Assembly (NCBI GenBank): GCA_963829235.1
Contig: CAWHIF010000003.1
Location: forward strand, 558,001 to 622,000
Length of the DNA stretch: 64,000 nt
Source: Bog-756 sp963829235
GTDB taxonomy: Bacteria; Actinomycetota; Acidimicrobiia; Acidimicrobiales; RAAP-2
Reading direction: 5' to 3'
The notes below the pieces were generated by a model. It was not told the DNA's origin and did no database searches. It saw only the letters and a list, made by a program, of their open reading frames with translations. The position numbers and the translations under genes were made by a program. Position 1 is the stretch's first letter. Every line of letters begins with the position of its first letter. Below are positions 18,772-27,527 of the stretch, piece after piece.

Positions 18772-19632
18772 ATGTCCGACACCACCCACGACAGACCTCA
18801 GATAGACGCTGGGTCCGTGGCGAACCCGGATCCCGAGGCCCACTTGCTCACCCGGATGCGCACTGCCGGACGCCGCCATCTGCCCCTACTCGTCGGCATC
18901 ACAGCCATCGGTTTGGCCGGTCTTGCCGCGACCGGGTGTACATCAGCGGGCGCTTCAACTGCGAATGTGCCGACATGCTCGCCCGATGCTGCCAGGCTGA
19001 CCGTGCAGGGAACCGGGCTGGCCACGGGCACCCCCGACACCCTCACGATCGCTATTACCGTATCGACGACCGCGGCGACGGCCCAAGGTGCCCTGGCCGA
19101 CAACAACAACGAGACGGCAGCGGTGATCGCGGCCTTCGCCGGCGGCGGGGTCACGAAGCAGAACATTCAGACGACTGGTCTCAGCGTCCAACCGAACTAC
19201 ACCCTCACGAATGGGACCGAAGTACTCATCGGATACGGTGTCAACAACACCATCACCGCGATGATCACCAAGCTTGCCTCTGCTGGGAGCGTCATCGACG
19301 CCGTCTCCAGCGCGGCGGGAAATACCGGCCAGATCAACTCGGTTTCCTTCTCGATCAAAGACCCTCGTGATCTTGAGGACCAGGCCCGCACCGACGCCGT
19401 CCACCAAGCGGTGAGCCACGCGCAAACCATGGCCGCATCCGCGGATGAACGCCTGGGGCCGGTGTGCTCGCTCACTGACACCACGCCGACCACGCAGCCC
19501 AACTCGGGGTTCAACAGCGCCGCCGGGCTCTCCGCCCAAGCATCGGCCGTGCCGCTTGAGGCGGGGTCCCAAGAGGCGAATGCCCAAGTCACGATCGTCT
19601 ACTCGCTGAAAGCTGGTCGGCCGACCAGCTGA
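18772..19632 (+). CDS. SIMPL-domain (DUF541) lipoprotein
   Basis: The 286-residue product starts at ATG 18772 after AAGGAG. A basic segment and hydrophobic helix (about residues 37-55) end in AATGC, a slightly unusual lipobox, so it is probably lipid-anchored outside the membrane. The rest is a SIMPL domain: LTVQGTGLATGTPDTLTIAI, then the NNNETAAVIAAF helix, IQTTGLSVQPNY, VNNTITAMI, and the AR.DAV..A..A.TMAA helix. Relatives include BP26/OMP28, which form oligomeric rings, but their function is unsettled. It lies 38 bases after the anti-sigma-like gene and is probably co-transcribed. Confidence 0.88.
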   Translation: MSDTTHDRPQIDAGSVANPDPEAHLLTRMRTAGRRHLPLLVGITAIGLAGLAATGCTSAGASTANVPTCSPDAARLTVQGTGLATGTPDTLTIAITVSTTAATAQGALADNNNETAAVIAAFAGGGVTKQNIQTTGLSVQPNYTLTNGTEVLIGYGVNNTITAMITKLASAGSVIDAVSSAAGNTGQINSVSFSIKDPRDLEDQARTDAVHQAVSHAQTMAASADERLGPVCSLTDTTPTTQPNSGFNSAAGLSAQASAVPLEAGSQEANAQVTIVYSLKAGRPTS

Positions 19633-19718
19633 ATTCCTCTGCTCATGTCCCCGACGGCTAGGGGCCCGAGTGTTTGGGTGGCGCACCCTGAGCCGTCGTC
19701 CCAGGACGACGTGCCGTC

Positions 19719-22472
19719 TTACGGGAAGCTGAAGATGCCACCGTCGGAAGCCACCAGCCAGTAGCCCTGGCCGTCGGGCGTCGGGGCCATGCCGACGATG
19801 GGTGCGTTGAGGTGCGTCCCACCCATCGAGCCGTGGAACACGGCATCGCCGAAGCTGAAGATGCCACCGTCGGAAGCCACCAGCCAGTAGCCCCGGCCGT
19901 CGGGCGTCGGGGCCATGCCGACGATGGGTGCGTTGAGGTGCGTCCCACCCATCGAGCCGTGGAACGCGGCATCGCCGAAGCTGAAGATGCCACCGTCGGA
20001 AGCCACCAGCCAGTAGCCCCGGCCGTCGGGCGTCGGGGCCATGCCGACGATGGGTGCGTTGAGGTGCGTCCCACCCATCGAGCCGTGGAACACGGCATCG
20101 CCGAAGCTGAAGATGCCACCGTCGGAAGCCACCAGCCAGTAGCCCCGGCCGTCGGGCGTCGAGGCCATGCCGACGATGGGTGCGTTGAGGTGCGTCCCAC
20201 CCATCGAGCCGTGGAACACGGCATCGCCGAAGCTGAAGATGCCACCGTCGGAAGCCACCAGCCAGTAGCCCCGGCCGTCGGGCGTCGGGGCCATGCCGAC
20301 GATGGGTGCGTTGAGGTGCGTCCCACCCATCGAGCCGTGGAACGCGGCATCGCCGAAGCTGAAGATGCCACCGTCGGAAGCCACCAGCCAGTAGCCCCTG
20401 CCGTCGGGCGTCGGGGCCATGCCGACGATGGGTGCGTTGAGGTGCGTCCCACCCATCGAGCCGTGGAACTGTGCGCCCCGGGCGACCACGAGGGAGCGGA
20501 TGTCGGAGGCAAGCACGGCGGCATTGGGGACCCCGAGGCCGCTGGCCACGTCGTAACCTGGCGTGGCCCGATAGCAGAGCTGGTTGGCGCGTGACCCGTT
20601 ATAGCGACAGGTGTCATTGTCGACGCCGTAGGCATTGGGCTGCGACAGGTATTCGGTGTTGCCGGTTGTCACGTCCACGAAGGCCGAGGGATCGTGAGCC
20701 GCAATGCGGTAGAGGGCAGGTGCCAGGAACCCAGCCCGGCCGCCCGGCACGTCTGCATTGATGAGCGCGGCGATGGCGGCCCATTCGGGTGATGCGATGC
20801 TCGTACCGACCGAGGGGAACCAATTCGGGGCGTGCGGGTTCCGCGGACACCCGGGAGGGGCCGCGGAACAGTAGACAAGGAGATTGTTGATGCGGGAGGC
20901 GTTTGCAGCCACATCGGGGACGGCCCGGCAGGCGGCGAGGCCAGCAGGACCGCAGCCAGCGGCGCTCGAGTTCACCGGATTGTTCGGATCACTCGGATTG
21001 TTCCCCGAGCTCCCGGTGCCGACCTGCCATGGCGGCATGGCCCACCCCGAACCCAAGGCGGGGCCATTGGAGTTGGAGTAGCCACCCGAGGAGACGTCGG
21101 GGGAACTGAAAGAGGACGTCGGTCCCTCGTTCCAGACCGTGGCGGAGTGGGGATTGGACCGATCGGGGAAGTACACACCTCCGACTCCGACGACAAATGG
21201 CTGGCTGGCCGGGTCATTCACGTAGAGTCCTGCCCCGATGGCGGGCGACAGCGACTTCGCCTCGGGGAGGCACGCTTCGGAACCCTGGTCTCCCGAGGAG
21301 GCAAACATGGTCTGACCCTGCGCGGCCATCTCCTCGAATACGAAATTCTCTCCGAACGTCGAGTTGTTGAGCGGCTCGCAGATACCGAGCGAAATCGTTC
21401 CCACCTCGGCCCGGTCATCCTGGGCCATCGACGCATAGTCGTCGAGAACGCCCGCCGTGGTGAACGGACCTTCGTAGACGAGAACGTTGGTCTGGGGGGC
21501 GAACGCGATGACACCTTCGATGTCCATCGACAACTCCTGGTCACCGGGAGAACCGGGTGGCGCCCCTGATCCGCCATCCACGGGAACGCGGCTCACCGAG
21601 GCGCGAATCCCGTAGCACCGCTCGAAGGAGGAGATGTCGCTGTCCAGGTAGTCGGTTCCAATGGTCAGCACGGCCACGGTCGTGCCTTGTCCAAAATCAC
21701 CCTGGGCATAGAGCGGAGGAAGGTTGAATTCTGGAGCCACCTGGTCAGCTGTGGCCGAGTGTCCCGTTGCACCGCCCTGTCCGGTCGTCGTGAACGCTGC
21801 CGCTGCGGCTGATGCGGCCGCACAAGGCTTGGGGCCTGGTGTTGCCGCCTGTGGCTGTGGTTCACCCGGGGAGGCCGTTTCGGGGTCGCTCCCGGTCAGG
21901 TTGGATCGAGGTACCCAGAGATCGTCCAGACCCACCACTTCTTGGACCTGGGACGCCACGTCAATCGGAATACGGGGCGCCGAGACGTTGGCGTAGGCGA
22001 TCCGGCCGGTTCTCATCCTGTAGCCCTGGAGGGACGTATCGAATGCGTGACCCAATTCGCCAGGGCTTCCGGTGAACGGGACGACGACCCCATCGCCTTC
22101 GGTCGGATGCACATCGAGTCCCTCGGAAGCCAGCCAGCTTCGGACGTCGTCGGCGGTGGATGACGACGGCCCGAACATCGCTTGAACCTCACTGGGAGTC
22201 AGGAAGTGGCGGTACTGGGGATTGCCAGGCGTCGAGGCAGCGGTGGCGTACGCCTCGAGCCCGGTCGCATCCACCGGCTTCAGCACGATCGAGGCCGAGA
22301 TCGAGCCGGGCAGCGAAGCCGGGGCCCGGACAGCACCTGAGGGGATGGTCGGTGAAGTGCCGACCATCCCCATGAGCGGAACCACCGGTGTGTCGGCGCG
22401 GGCGGTGCCGGTCCCCGCAAGGGACCCCGCAAATCCAAGCACGGCCAACCCGACAGCCACGATCCGATTCAC
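19719..22472 (-). CDS. Secreted S53 (sedolisin/kumamolisin) protease with 42-residue repeats
   Basis: The 917-residue protein starts at GTG 22472 after GGGAGA. A signal peptide (1-26) is followed by a pro-kumamolisin activation domain (about 45-190) and the S53 catalytic domain (about 240-660). The triad is visible: Glu313 and Asp317 in QELSMDIEG, Ser558 in GTSIASPEW, with the oxyanion Asp395 in ASSGDQGSE. The GYDVASGLGVPN calcium loop is present near 640. S53 enzymes are acid-active endopeptidases, so secretion in an acidic niche is plausible. The C-terminus is six near-identical 42-residue repeats (GYWLVASDGGIFSFGDA.FHGS), probably for surface binding. No anchor or sorting motif is visible. 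Confidence 0.95.
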   Translation of the reverse strand: MNRIVAVGLAVLGFAGSLAGTGTARADTPVVPLMGMVGTSPTIPSGAVRAPASLPGSISASIVLKPVDATGLEAYATAASTPGNPQYRHFLTPSEVQAMFGPSSSTADDVRSWLASEGLDVHPTEGDGVVVPFTGSPGELGHAFDTSLQGYRMRTGRIAYANVSAPRIPIDVASQVQEVVGLDDLWVPRSNLTGSDPETASPGEPQPQAATPGPKPCAAASAAAAAFTTTGQGGATGHSATADQVAPEFNLPPLYAQGDFGQGTTVAVLTIGTDYLDSDISSFERCYGIRASVSRVPVDGGSGAPPGSPGDQELSMDIEGVIAFAPQTNVLVYEGPFTTAGVLDDYASMAQDDRAEVGTISLGICEPLNNSTFGENFVFEEMAAQGQTMFASSGDQGSEACLPEAKSLSPAIGAGLYVNDPASQPFVVGVGGVYFPDRSNPHSATVWNEGPTSSFSSPDVSSGGYSNSNGPALGSGWAMPPWQVGTGSSGNNPSDPNNPVNSSAAGCGPAGLAACRAVPDVAANASRINNLLVYCSAAPPGCPRNPHAPNWFPSVGTSIASPEWAAIAALINADVPGGRAGFLAPALYRIAAHDPSAFVDVTTGNTEYLSQPNAYGVDNDTCRYNGSRANQLCYRATPGYDVASGLGVPNAAVLASDIRSLVVARGAQFHGSMGGTHLNAPIVGMAPTPDGRGYWLVASDGGIFSFGDAAFHGSMGGTHLNAPIVGMAPTPDGRGYWLVASDGGIFSFGDAVFHGSMGGTHLNAPIVGMASTPDGRGYWLVASDGGIFSFGDAVFHGSMGGTHLNAPIVGMAPTPDGRGYWLVASDGGIFSFGDAAFHGSMGGTHLNAPIVGMAPTPDGRGYWLVASDGGIFSFGDAVFHGSMGGTHLNAPIVGMAPTPDGQGYWLVASDGGIFSFP
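19723..20478 (-). repeat. Six near-identical 126-bp repeats in the S53 gene
   Basis: Six direct 126-bp units differ at only a few positions, for example GTG CCG choices and one Ala/Val/Ser change. The unit is a multiple of three and encodes 42 residues. The antisense strand is also open across the whole array because every frame repeats. Such high identity implies recent expansion or homogenisation by recombination. Confidence 0.95.
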
Positions 22473-22521
22473 GTTGTCTCCCTTGCCTCTTCAGAGCCTG
22501 CTCGGTCCTCCTGCTTCAGCC

Positions 22522-23183
22522 GTCAGTGTCCGAGAACCAAGAGGTTATCCGGGCCGGCCGATCGAGTGGTGGTACGGATCCGGGAAGCAGACTCTTGCGG
22601 AACAGGCGGTCTGTTCCGTCATCCCTGGTGAGCGGTGCGTCCACGGGAGCGGCGAACCGGTTTACCACAGCACCCCGGCATCCGGGTACTGGTTGGTTGG
22701 AGCCGACGGAAGTGTCTTCGCATCCAACGCACCCTTCGAGGGTTCTGCCGCACCCGGAGCTGGCCCGCCTGGATTTTGCGCCTTCGCGTTTGGACCCGGC
22801 ATCAACGTCAACCCCGAGTCTCTTGCCAACGCCGACGGGGTGCTCTCCCGCGTCAACTGTGTGGGCATCGCTGGTTCGGAAGGAAACTCGGGCTACTGGG
22901 TCGCGAATAACAGCTCGCTTCCCTCGGCATTCGGTTCCACCTCGTCAGTCGGTCAGCTGGGCTGCCCCAGCCTGAACGGAGCCGCGGTCGGGTGGAGCGG
23001 AGTCACCAGCCTCCACCTAGCAGCCCCCATTTTTGGGATCGCCGCCACCCCGGGCGGAAAGGGCTTCTGGTTGGTAGGGCGGACGGCGGCACTTTTGCGT
23101 TCGGCGGTGCGCCGTTCGAGGGGTCGATGACAGGCACACGGCTCAGCGCCCCGATTGCGGGTATCGCGGCTGCAGCGAACTGA
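22522..23183 (+). pseudogene. Remnant of another 42-residue-repeat protein
   Basis: On the plus strand the frame gives ASGYWLVGADGSVFASNAPF, then NSGYWVANN, SLHLAAPIFGIAATPGGKGF and WLVG. A one-base shift at about 23075-23083 restores ADGGTFAFGGAPFEGSMTG, ending LSAPIAGIAAAAN and stop. These are diverged copies of the surface repeat. No start codon or signal peptide is present; upstream the frame is only antisense to the S53 gene. I read it as the truncated and frameshifted C-terminal end of a lost surface gene. It lies head-to-head with the S53 gene. Confidence 0.75.
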
Positions 23184-23197
23184 GCCCACCCCACCCG

Positions 23198-24169
23198 TCA
23201 GAAATCGCCACAGGGAGCGCCGCCTTTGATCTCCCACAGCGGAGTCGACGGGCTCGAGGCGCCGAATTCGAGCAGCAGACGGTCGCCCGCCTTCGATCCA
23301 GCCACCACAACGCTCCCCCCGTGTTCCATTGTGAAATCACCAGGCGGATAGAGCGACTGCACCTGGCCGAGCTTCATTCCAAGTGTCGCGCCGGCGTCTG
23401 TCCTGAGAAGGGGCGTGTTGGGTGCCGGGGTCGGTGCCTTCGAGCCCATCAGCGTCTGTGAGCCATTGAGGTACCGGTATCCGTCCAGCGTCCCCGAGTA
23501 GAACTCCAACGACAAGTCGCCCCAGTGGACCTCGGTCCTGTCCTTGCATGCGCTGCCACCGGTGACCGTCGGCGCACCCAGGGCTTGAGTCATCGTCGAG
23601 ACGACGGTTTCCTGGCTGTCACCCACTATCACGATGCCCAAACCATCGGGACCGAGCGTCACCCCCTCGGGCGTCACGGGCGTCGATGGCGTGGAGCCAC
23701 TGCACGAAACCCGAAGAGAGATCCGACTGCCTGTTGCGGCGTGGAAACCGGCCTGAGGCGATTGGCTCACCACGACCCCTGAGGCAACGGCGCCGTCACA
23801 CAGTTCGTCAATCGAATTGGTCAAGCCAACCGCCTGCAGGGCACCCGCGGCCTGGCTCATCTTCAAACCCACCACGTTGGGTACCGGTACGAGGCCTGTC
23901 GGAGGCACCGAGGAGGTCGTCGTTGAGGCGCTAACGCTCGGTTGCTTGGTTCCACGATGATGGTTGCTCACACCGATCGTGATCACCGTGCCGATCAGGA
24001 TCACCAGACATCCGATCAGCGTGACGACTTTGAGTTCCATTCGAGGTCTGCCATTGACCCGCTGACCACTGGCCCGAGGCCTCGGACGCTCAGGGTTGGC
24101 CAGTGGAGCGGCATCGGCTAGTTGCTCGACTGCGACGCGGATCCGGCTCTCGATGTCATCAGAGGCCAT
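23198..24169 (-). CDS. PASTA-domain membrane protein, putative anti-sigma partner
   Basis: The 323-residue protein has a 45-residue N-terminal helical head (DIESRIRVAVEQLADAAPL) and one membrane helix (about 45-67, LKVVTLIGCLVILIGTVITI). A Ser/Thr linker leads to a PASTA domain (about 94-155, PVPNVVGLKMSQAAGALQAV to ISLRVSC), followed by a beta-rich domain with Cys pairs. PASTA domains bind peptidoglycan fragments or beta-lactams in kinases and penicillin-binding proteins. The ATG abuts the stop of the sigma gene upstream (TAA-ATG). A cell-wall-sensing anti-sigma role is inferred from topology and position, with no conserved anti-sigma motif seen. Confidence 0.8.
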   Translation of the reverse strand: MASDDIESRIRVAVEQLADAAPLANPERPRPRASGQRVNGRPRMELKVVTLIGCLVILIGTVITIGVSNHHRGTKQPSVSASTTTSSVPPTGLVPVPNVVGLKMSQAAGALQAVGLTNSIDELCDGAVASGVVVSQSPQAGFHAATGSRISLRVSCSGSTPSTPVTPEGVTLGPDGLGIVIVGDSQETVVSTMTQALGAPTVTGGSACKDRTEVHWGDLSLEFYSGTLDGYRYLNGSQTLMGSKAPTPAPNTPLLRTDAGATLGMKLGQVQSLYPPGDFTMEHGGSVVVAGSKAGDRLLLEFGASSPSTPLWEIKGGAPCGDF

Positions 24170-24628
24170 TTAGGCGATCTCCTTCCGTAGACGGGCGAGG
24201 CCACGGGAAGCGAGTGACTTCACGGTGCCGGGACGACAGTTGAGCGCTGCCCCGATCTCAACTTCGGACCAGCCTCCCCAGTAGCGGAGTACCAGCACTG
24301 CTCGTTGGCGATACGGAAGTCCGAGCAGCATATCGGCCATCTCCATCGCTTCGAGCGAAGCCAGCTCCGTGTGTTGGGGTCGGGCGTCCACGCTGCGAGC
24401 GCGACGGCGTCTGCGCTCCCGGTTCCGGCATAGGTTCACCACCGTTACCCGGAGATAGCCCCCCGGGTTCTCCACGCAGTCCAGCCTGGAGTGGAGCAGG
24501 GCGAATGCGTCCTGGACAATGTCTTCTGCCGTGTCACCATCGCCCGTGAGCACGAAGGCAAGCCTCACCATTCCTGGATACTCCCCACGATAGAGGTCCT
24601 CGAATGCGTCTGGGCCCGCCTCGGTCAA
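24170..24628 (-). CDS. ECF RNA polymerase sigma factor (SigE-like group)
   Basis: The product is about 152 residues. Region 2 reads DAFEDLYRGEYPGMVRLAFV to the GYLRVTVVNLCRNRERRRRR helix; region 4 reads LGLPYRQRAVLVLRYWGG, then EIGAALNCRPGTVKSLASRG. I place the start at TTG 24628 because GGAGGAGG lies just before it; starting at GTG 24655 would translate that ribosome site as Gly-rich residues. It is immediately followed by the PASTA membrane protein. This is the second ECF/membrane-partner pair within 8 kb. Confidence 0.92.
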   Translation of the reverse strand: MTEAGPDAFEDLYRGEYPGMVRLAFVLTGDGDTAEDIVQDAFALLHSRLDCVENPGGYLRVTVVNLCRNRERRRRRARSVDARPQHTELASLEAMEMADMLLGLPYRQRAVLVLRYWGGWSEVEIGAALNCRPGTVKSLASRGLARLRKEIA

Positions 24629-24764
24629 TCCGCCTCCTCCCAATTTTCGATCCACACCTACACCGACACCCGAACCTCTTGTTCGGTTCCATGACCGTTC
24701 CAGCCTGGCATCGCCGAGGAACTCACGATCCGCCAGGTGTAGTGCCAGGACCGGCGCGCCATCG

Positions 24765-24943
24765 TCAGAGGAGTGTCACGCGGGTCGCTTCCTGCTTGCC
24801 TTGGGCGAATCCGGCGCGGGCGGCCGGGATACGGGTCGCCGGATCCATCTGATTCGTGCCCATCGCGGCTCGGGAATCGGCGTCCGGCGTGATCACCTCG
24901 ACGTGGCTGCCCAGTTTGCGCAAGGCCTCGACCTGGCTCGCTA
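24765..24943 (-). pseudogene. C-terminal part of patatin-like phospholipase, cut off by IS element
   Basis: This fragment encodes LASQVEALRKLGSHVEVITP, ending PAARAGFAQGKQEATRVTLL, the usual end of bacterial patatin-like proteins (V..I.PD..S..A.G.N.MDP..R..AARAG). It joins in frame to the 26156-26995 fragment when the IS element and one TA are removed. The intact protein would be about 338 residues. Confidence 0.9.
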
Positions 24944-24962
24944 GTGCCGTAACCGGCAACGT
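24944..24962. repeat. Left terminal inverted repeat of the IS630 element
   Basis: The sequence AGTGCCG, six variable bases, then GCAACGT pairs with the complement of 26137-26155. Fourteen or so of the first 20 positions match. Confidence 0.85.
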
Positions 24963-25010
24963 CCCCGGGGGCGCGTCCACCACCTGATCGTCCAGGTCGC
25001 GCAGACTTGG

Positions 25011-26147
25011 GTGATGGCCGAACGTGTGAGGGTCCGAGAGATCAGCGGTGCTGAGGGCAACAAGCTCCTTGGCATCGTGCGCAGAGGATCGGGATCGGTG
25101 GTCCGATGGCGAAGAGCCCAGGTCGTGCTGTGGTCGGCCCAGGGTATGGACGTGCCGGCCATCGCCAAGATCGCCTTCACCTCCGAGGACCGGGTCCGCG
25201 AGGTGATCCACAACTTCAATGCCGACGGGTTCGACTCGCTGGCCCCGAAGTACGCCGGAGGAAGGCCTCCGAAGTTCACCCTTCCCGAGCGCCAAGCCAT
25301 CAAAAAGGTGGCCCTCTCCCGCCCGCAGGACCACAACCTGCCTTTCTCGACCTGGAGCCTGTCCAAGCTGGCAGAGTTCCTGGTCGCTGAGGGGGTGGTC
25401 GACGACATCAGCCATGAGGGCCTCCGGGTCCTGCTCCGAGAGGAGGGCGTGTCGTTTCAAGTGATCAAGACCTGGAAGCAGTCCAACGATCCTGACTTCG
25501 AGGCCAAGAAGAACCGGATCCTCGAGCTCTATGCCATCGCCGATGGCACCTCCCTGCCTGGGGAAACGGATCCGACCGTCGTCATCTGCTTCGACGAGTT
25601 CGGGCCGCTCAACCTCCAGCCCCACCCGGGCAAGCAGTGGGCCCCGGTCGCAACCAGCGGCGGCGGGCAGAGCCAGCCCCGCCGTCGTCGCAGGCGGGCC
25701 ACCTACACCCGGCCGAACGGTGTCCGACATCTGATGGCCGGCTACGACCTCTCGACCGACCGCCTCTACGGGCACGTGACCACGAAGAAGGGTCGCACCG
25801 AGTTCCTGGCCTTCATGCGCTACCTCCGCACACTCCACCCGCCCAATGTCAGGATTGCCATCGTGCTCGACAACTTCAGCCCCCACCTGTCGACGAAAAA
25901 TGACTCCCGGGCGGCCGAGTGGGCAGAAGGCAACAACGTCGAGCTGGCCTACACCCCGACCTACTCCTCATGGCTCAACCGGATCGAGGCCCAGTTCCAG
26001 GCCCTGCGCTACTTCGCACTCGACGGCACCGACCACGCCAGCCACAAGGAACAGGCATCCATGATCCGCCGCTACATCATCTGGCGGAACCGCAATGCAC
26101 ATGACCGAGCCCTACGGGAGTTGGTCAAGCGCGCAAACGTTGCATGA
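25011..26147 (+). CDS. IS630-family transposase (DDE)
   Basis: The 378-residue protein has an N-terminal helix-turn-helix (residues about 30-90, RRAQVVLWSAQGMDVPAIAK, then SEDRVREVIHNFNADG) and a second winged-helix part (about 105-150). The DDE catalytic core has Asp195 in VICFDEFGPL, Asp287 in IAIVLDNFSPH and Glu326 in WLNRIEAQFQ. All three acidic residues are present and the frame is intact, so it may be active. GTG 25011 or ATG 25014 may be the start. Codon use resembles the host, so transfer is not evident from composition. Confidence 0.95.
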   Translation: MMAERVRVREISGAEGNKLLGIVRRGSGSVVRWRRAQVVLWSAQGMDVPAIAKIAFTSEDRVREVIHNFNADGFDSLAPKYAGGRPPKFTLPERQAIKKVALSRPQDHNLPFSTWSLSKLAEFLVAEGVVDDISHEGLRVLLREEGVSFQVIKTWKQSNDPDFEAKKNRILELYAIADGTSLPGETDPTVVICFDEFGPLNLQPHPGKQWAPVATSGGGQSQPRRRRRRATYTRPNGVRHLMAGYDLSTDRLYGHVTTKKGRTEFLAFMRYLRTLHPPNVRIAIVLDNFSPHLSTKNDSRAAEWAEGNNVELAYTPTYSSWLNRIEAQFQALRYFALDGTDHASHKEQASMIRRYIIWRNRNAHDRALRELVKRANVA

Positions 26148-26155
26148 CGCGGCAC
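26137..26155. repeat. Right terminal inverted repeat of the IS630 element
   Basis: The reverse complement reads AGTGCCG CGTCAT GCAACGT and mirrors the left end. It overlaps the last codons and stop of the transposase gene. Confidence 0.85.
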
Positions 26156-26995
26156 TAGGTCGAGGCCCCATTCCGGTGGTCTGCGCAGGCCCTCGAACTG
26201 GCCTGCCGGGTCCGCGCCACCTTCCGGTTGCGTCCGACTCCGTCCGCCCAACGGCGAAAGCACCACGACGTTCGCATACCCCGAGGCAAGATCGGCGTTG
26301 TCGGGGGAGCGTACGCCACCGTCGATGTAGCGGGTGCCGTTGATGTTGACGGTGGGAACCAGACCGGGCAGCGCGGTGCTCGCGGTGACCGCGTCCGCCA
26401 ACTCGACGCCGGAATGGCGGTCGAATGCAACCAATTCGCCTGTATGCGCGTCGACGGCCACCACGATCATCGGCCTGTCCGGCCATTCGAGGCGAGGCAA
26501 CCTGGCGGCAACCACTGCGCGCCGCTGTCCCGCCCCGGGTTCGAGGACTGAGTCGCTCTCCAACCCGAACGCGCCCATCGCACGTTGTAGATCGGCTGCC
26601 GAGGTGGCGGCGGCGCCGATGGCCCTCATCCGCTCGAACACCGTGGCCATCGGCAGGGACGGCTGTCGTTGGATCTGTCCGACCGGTCGAACGGCTGGAG
26701 ACAGCACCGAGGACAACAGTTCGGCCGGAGGTAGACCACTTCGCAGCTGCGCTGCCGCAGTAGCACCGGCCGAGGTGCCAACCACCAAATCGGCGGCCTC
26801 TGTCATATCGAGACCAGCTTCGGCCAGACCTGAGATGATACCGATCTCCCACGCATTTCCGGCAGCTCCACCACCACCGAGAACGAGCGCAACGTCGTGA
26901 ACCGCCTGAGGGTGCGACGTATGTCGTACCGAATCAAGCGTGACGGATCGAGCAATGCCCCCGGTCGACGGGAGCGATTCATGAATTTGCGACAT
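26156..26995 (-). pseudogene. N-terminal part of patatin-like phospholipase, disrupted by IS element
   Basis: The start ATG at 26995 follows GAAAGGGACC. The fragment has the oxyanion loop LVLGGGGAAGNAWEIGI, the nucleophile elbow VGTSAGATAAA (GTSAG) and the catalytic DGG in YIDGGVRSPDNADL. It is therefore a patatin-like serine acyl hydrolase that would act on phospholipids or acyl esters. After EWGLDL the gene runs into the IS630 right end and reads out as unrelated residues to 26072. The Ser-Asp dyad is complete in this part, so a truncated but folded product is conceivable, although the C-terminal helices are lost. Confidence 0.92.
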
Positions 26996-27527
26996 GTCTT
27001 GGTCCCTTTCAGGGCGTCCGAGATGCGGGCACCCAAGGACCGATGACGACGAAGCTCTGGCTAGAGGCTCCAGCGTGAAGGGGTGAGCGCCCGACGGTGT
27101 ACGAAAAGAATCGGACTCACCTCCTTCGATCATGCGCTGCGACAGCGCCTGTGAATGAACTCGGCCTGAAAAATAGTCGGGTGAGGACTGCCGCCGCAAA
27201 CGACGTCCGGCAATTCGGCAGATCGGCCGAGTGGGGCGGGGGCGAGACAGTCGGCCTCTCAGGTGTAGACCAGGGCGGGAGCAGCACTCGACCAGATGTC
27301 GGGCGGGGAGAGAAACCCCAGCTGTTCCATGGACCAAATGGCCAGCTCAGTGACACCCCCAATCCAAAGGTGGCGAGCTCGAAAATCGCACCGCGTCCGG
27401 CGAGGCTCACCGGCCGGTCCATGCGAGATCGCCTCTTTTCCGACTTTCTCCGAGGCTCTATTCTTCCGCCAGGGAGTGCTCAGCCCGGAAGAACATTGCG
27501 CCGGGAATTGATCGACGAGGGCCGGAA
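26996..27527. other. Intergenic region, no gene seen
   Basis: Roughly 530 bases between the divergent patatin and PAS/SpoIIE genes. Open frames in it are short and unrecognised. No GTTT...GGGTA-type promoter like those further right is visible here. Confidence 0.45.

Larger units (their letters stand above)
24942..26157 (+). mobile_element. IS630-family insertion sequence, complete, with TA target duplication
   Basis: The element occupies 24944-26155 (1212 bp) and is flanked by TA at 24942-24943 and 26156-26157, the target duplication expected of IS630/Tc1-type elements. The ends are imperfect inverted repeats: AGTGCCGTAACCGGCAACGT on the left and AGTGCCGCGTCATGCAACGT on the right strand. 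One transposase gene fills the element. It is inserted in opposite orientation within a patatin-like phospholipase gene. Removing the element and one TA restores an uninterrupted reading frame, which fixes both boundaries to the base. Confidence 0.93.

Noticed and set aside
19812..20594. Plus-strand repeated open frame over the S53 repeat array
   Set aside because: Direct repeats of 126 bp keep every frame open. The sense frame encodes the recognised repeat and continues the protease.
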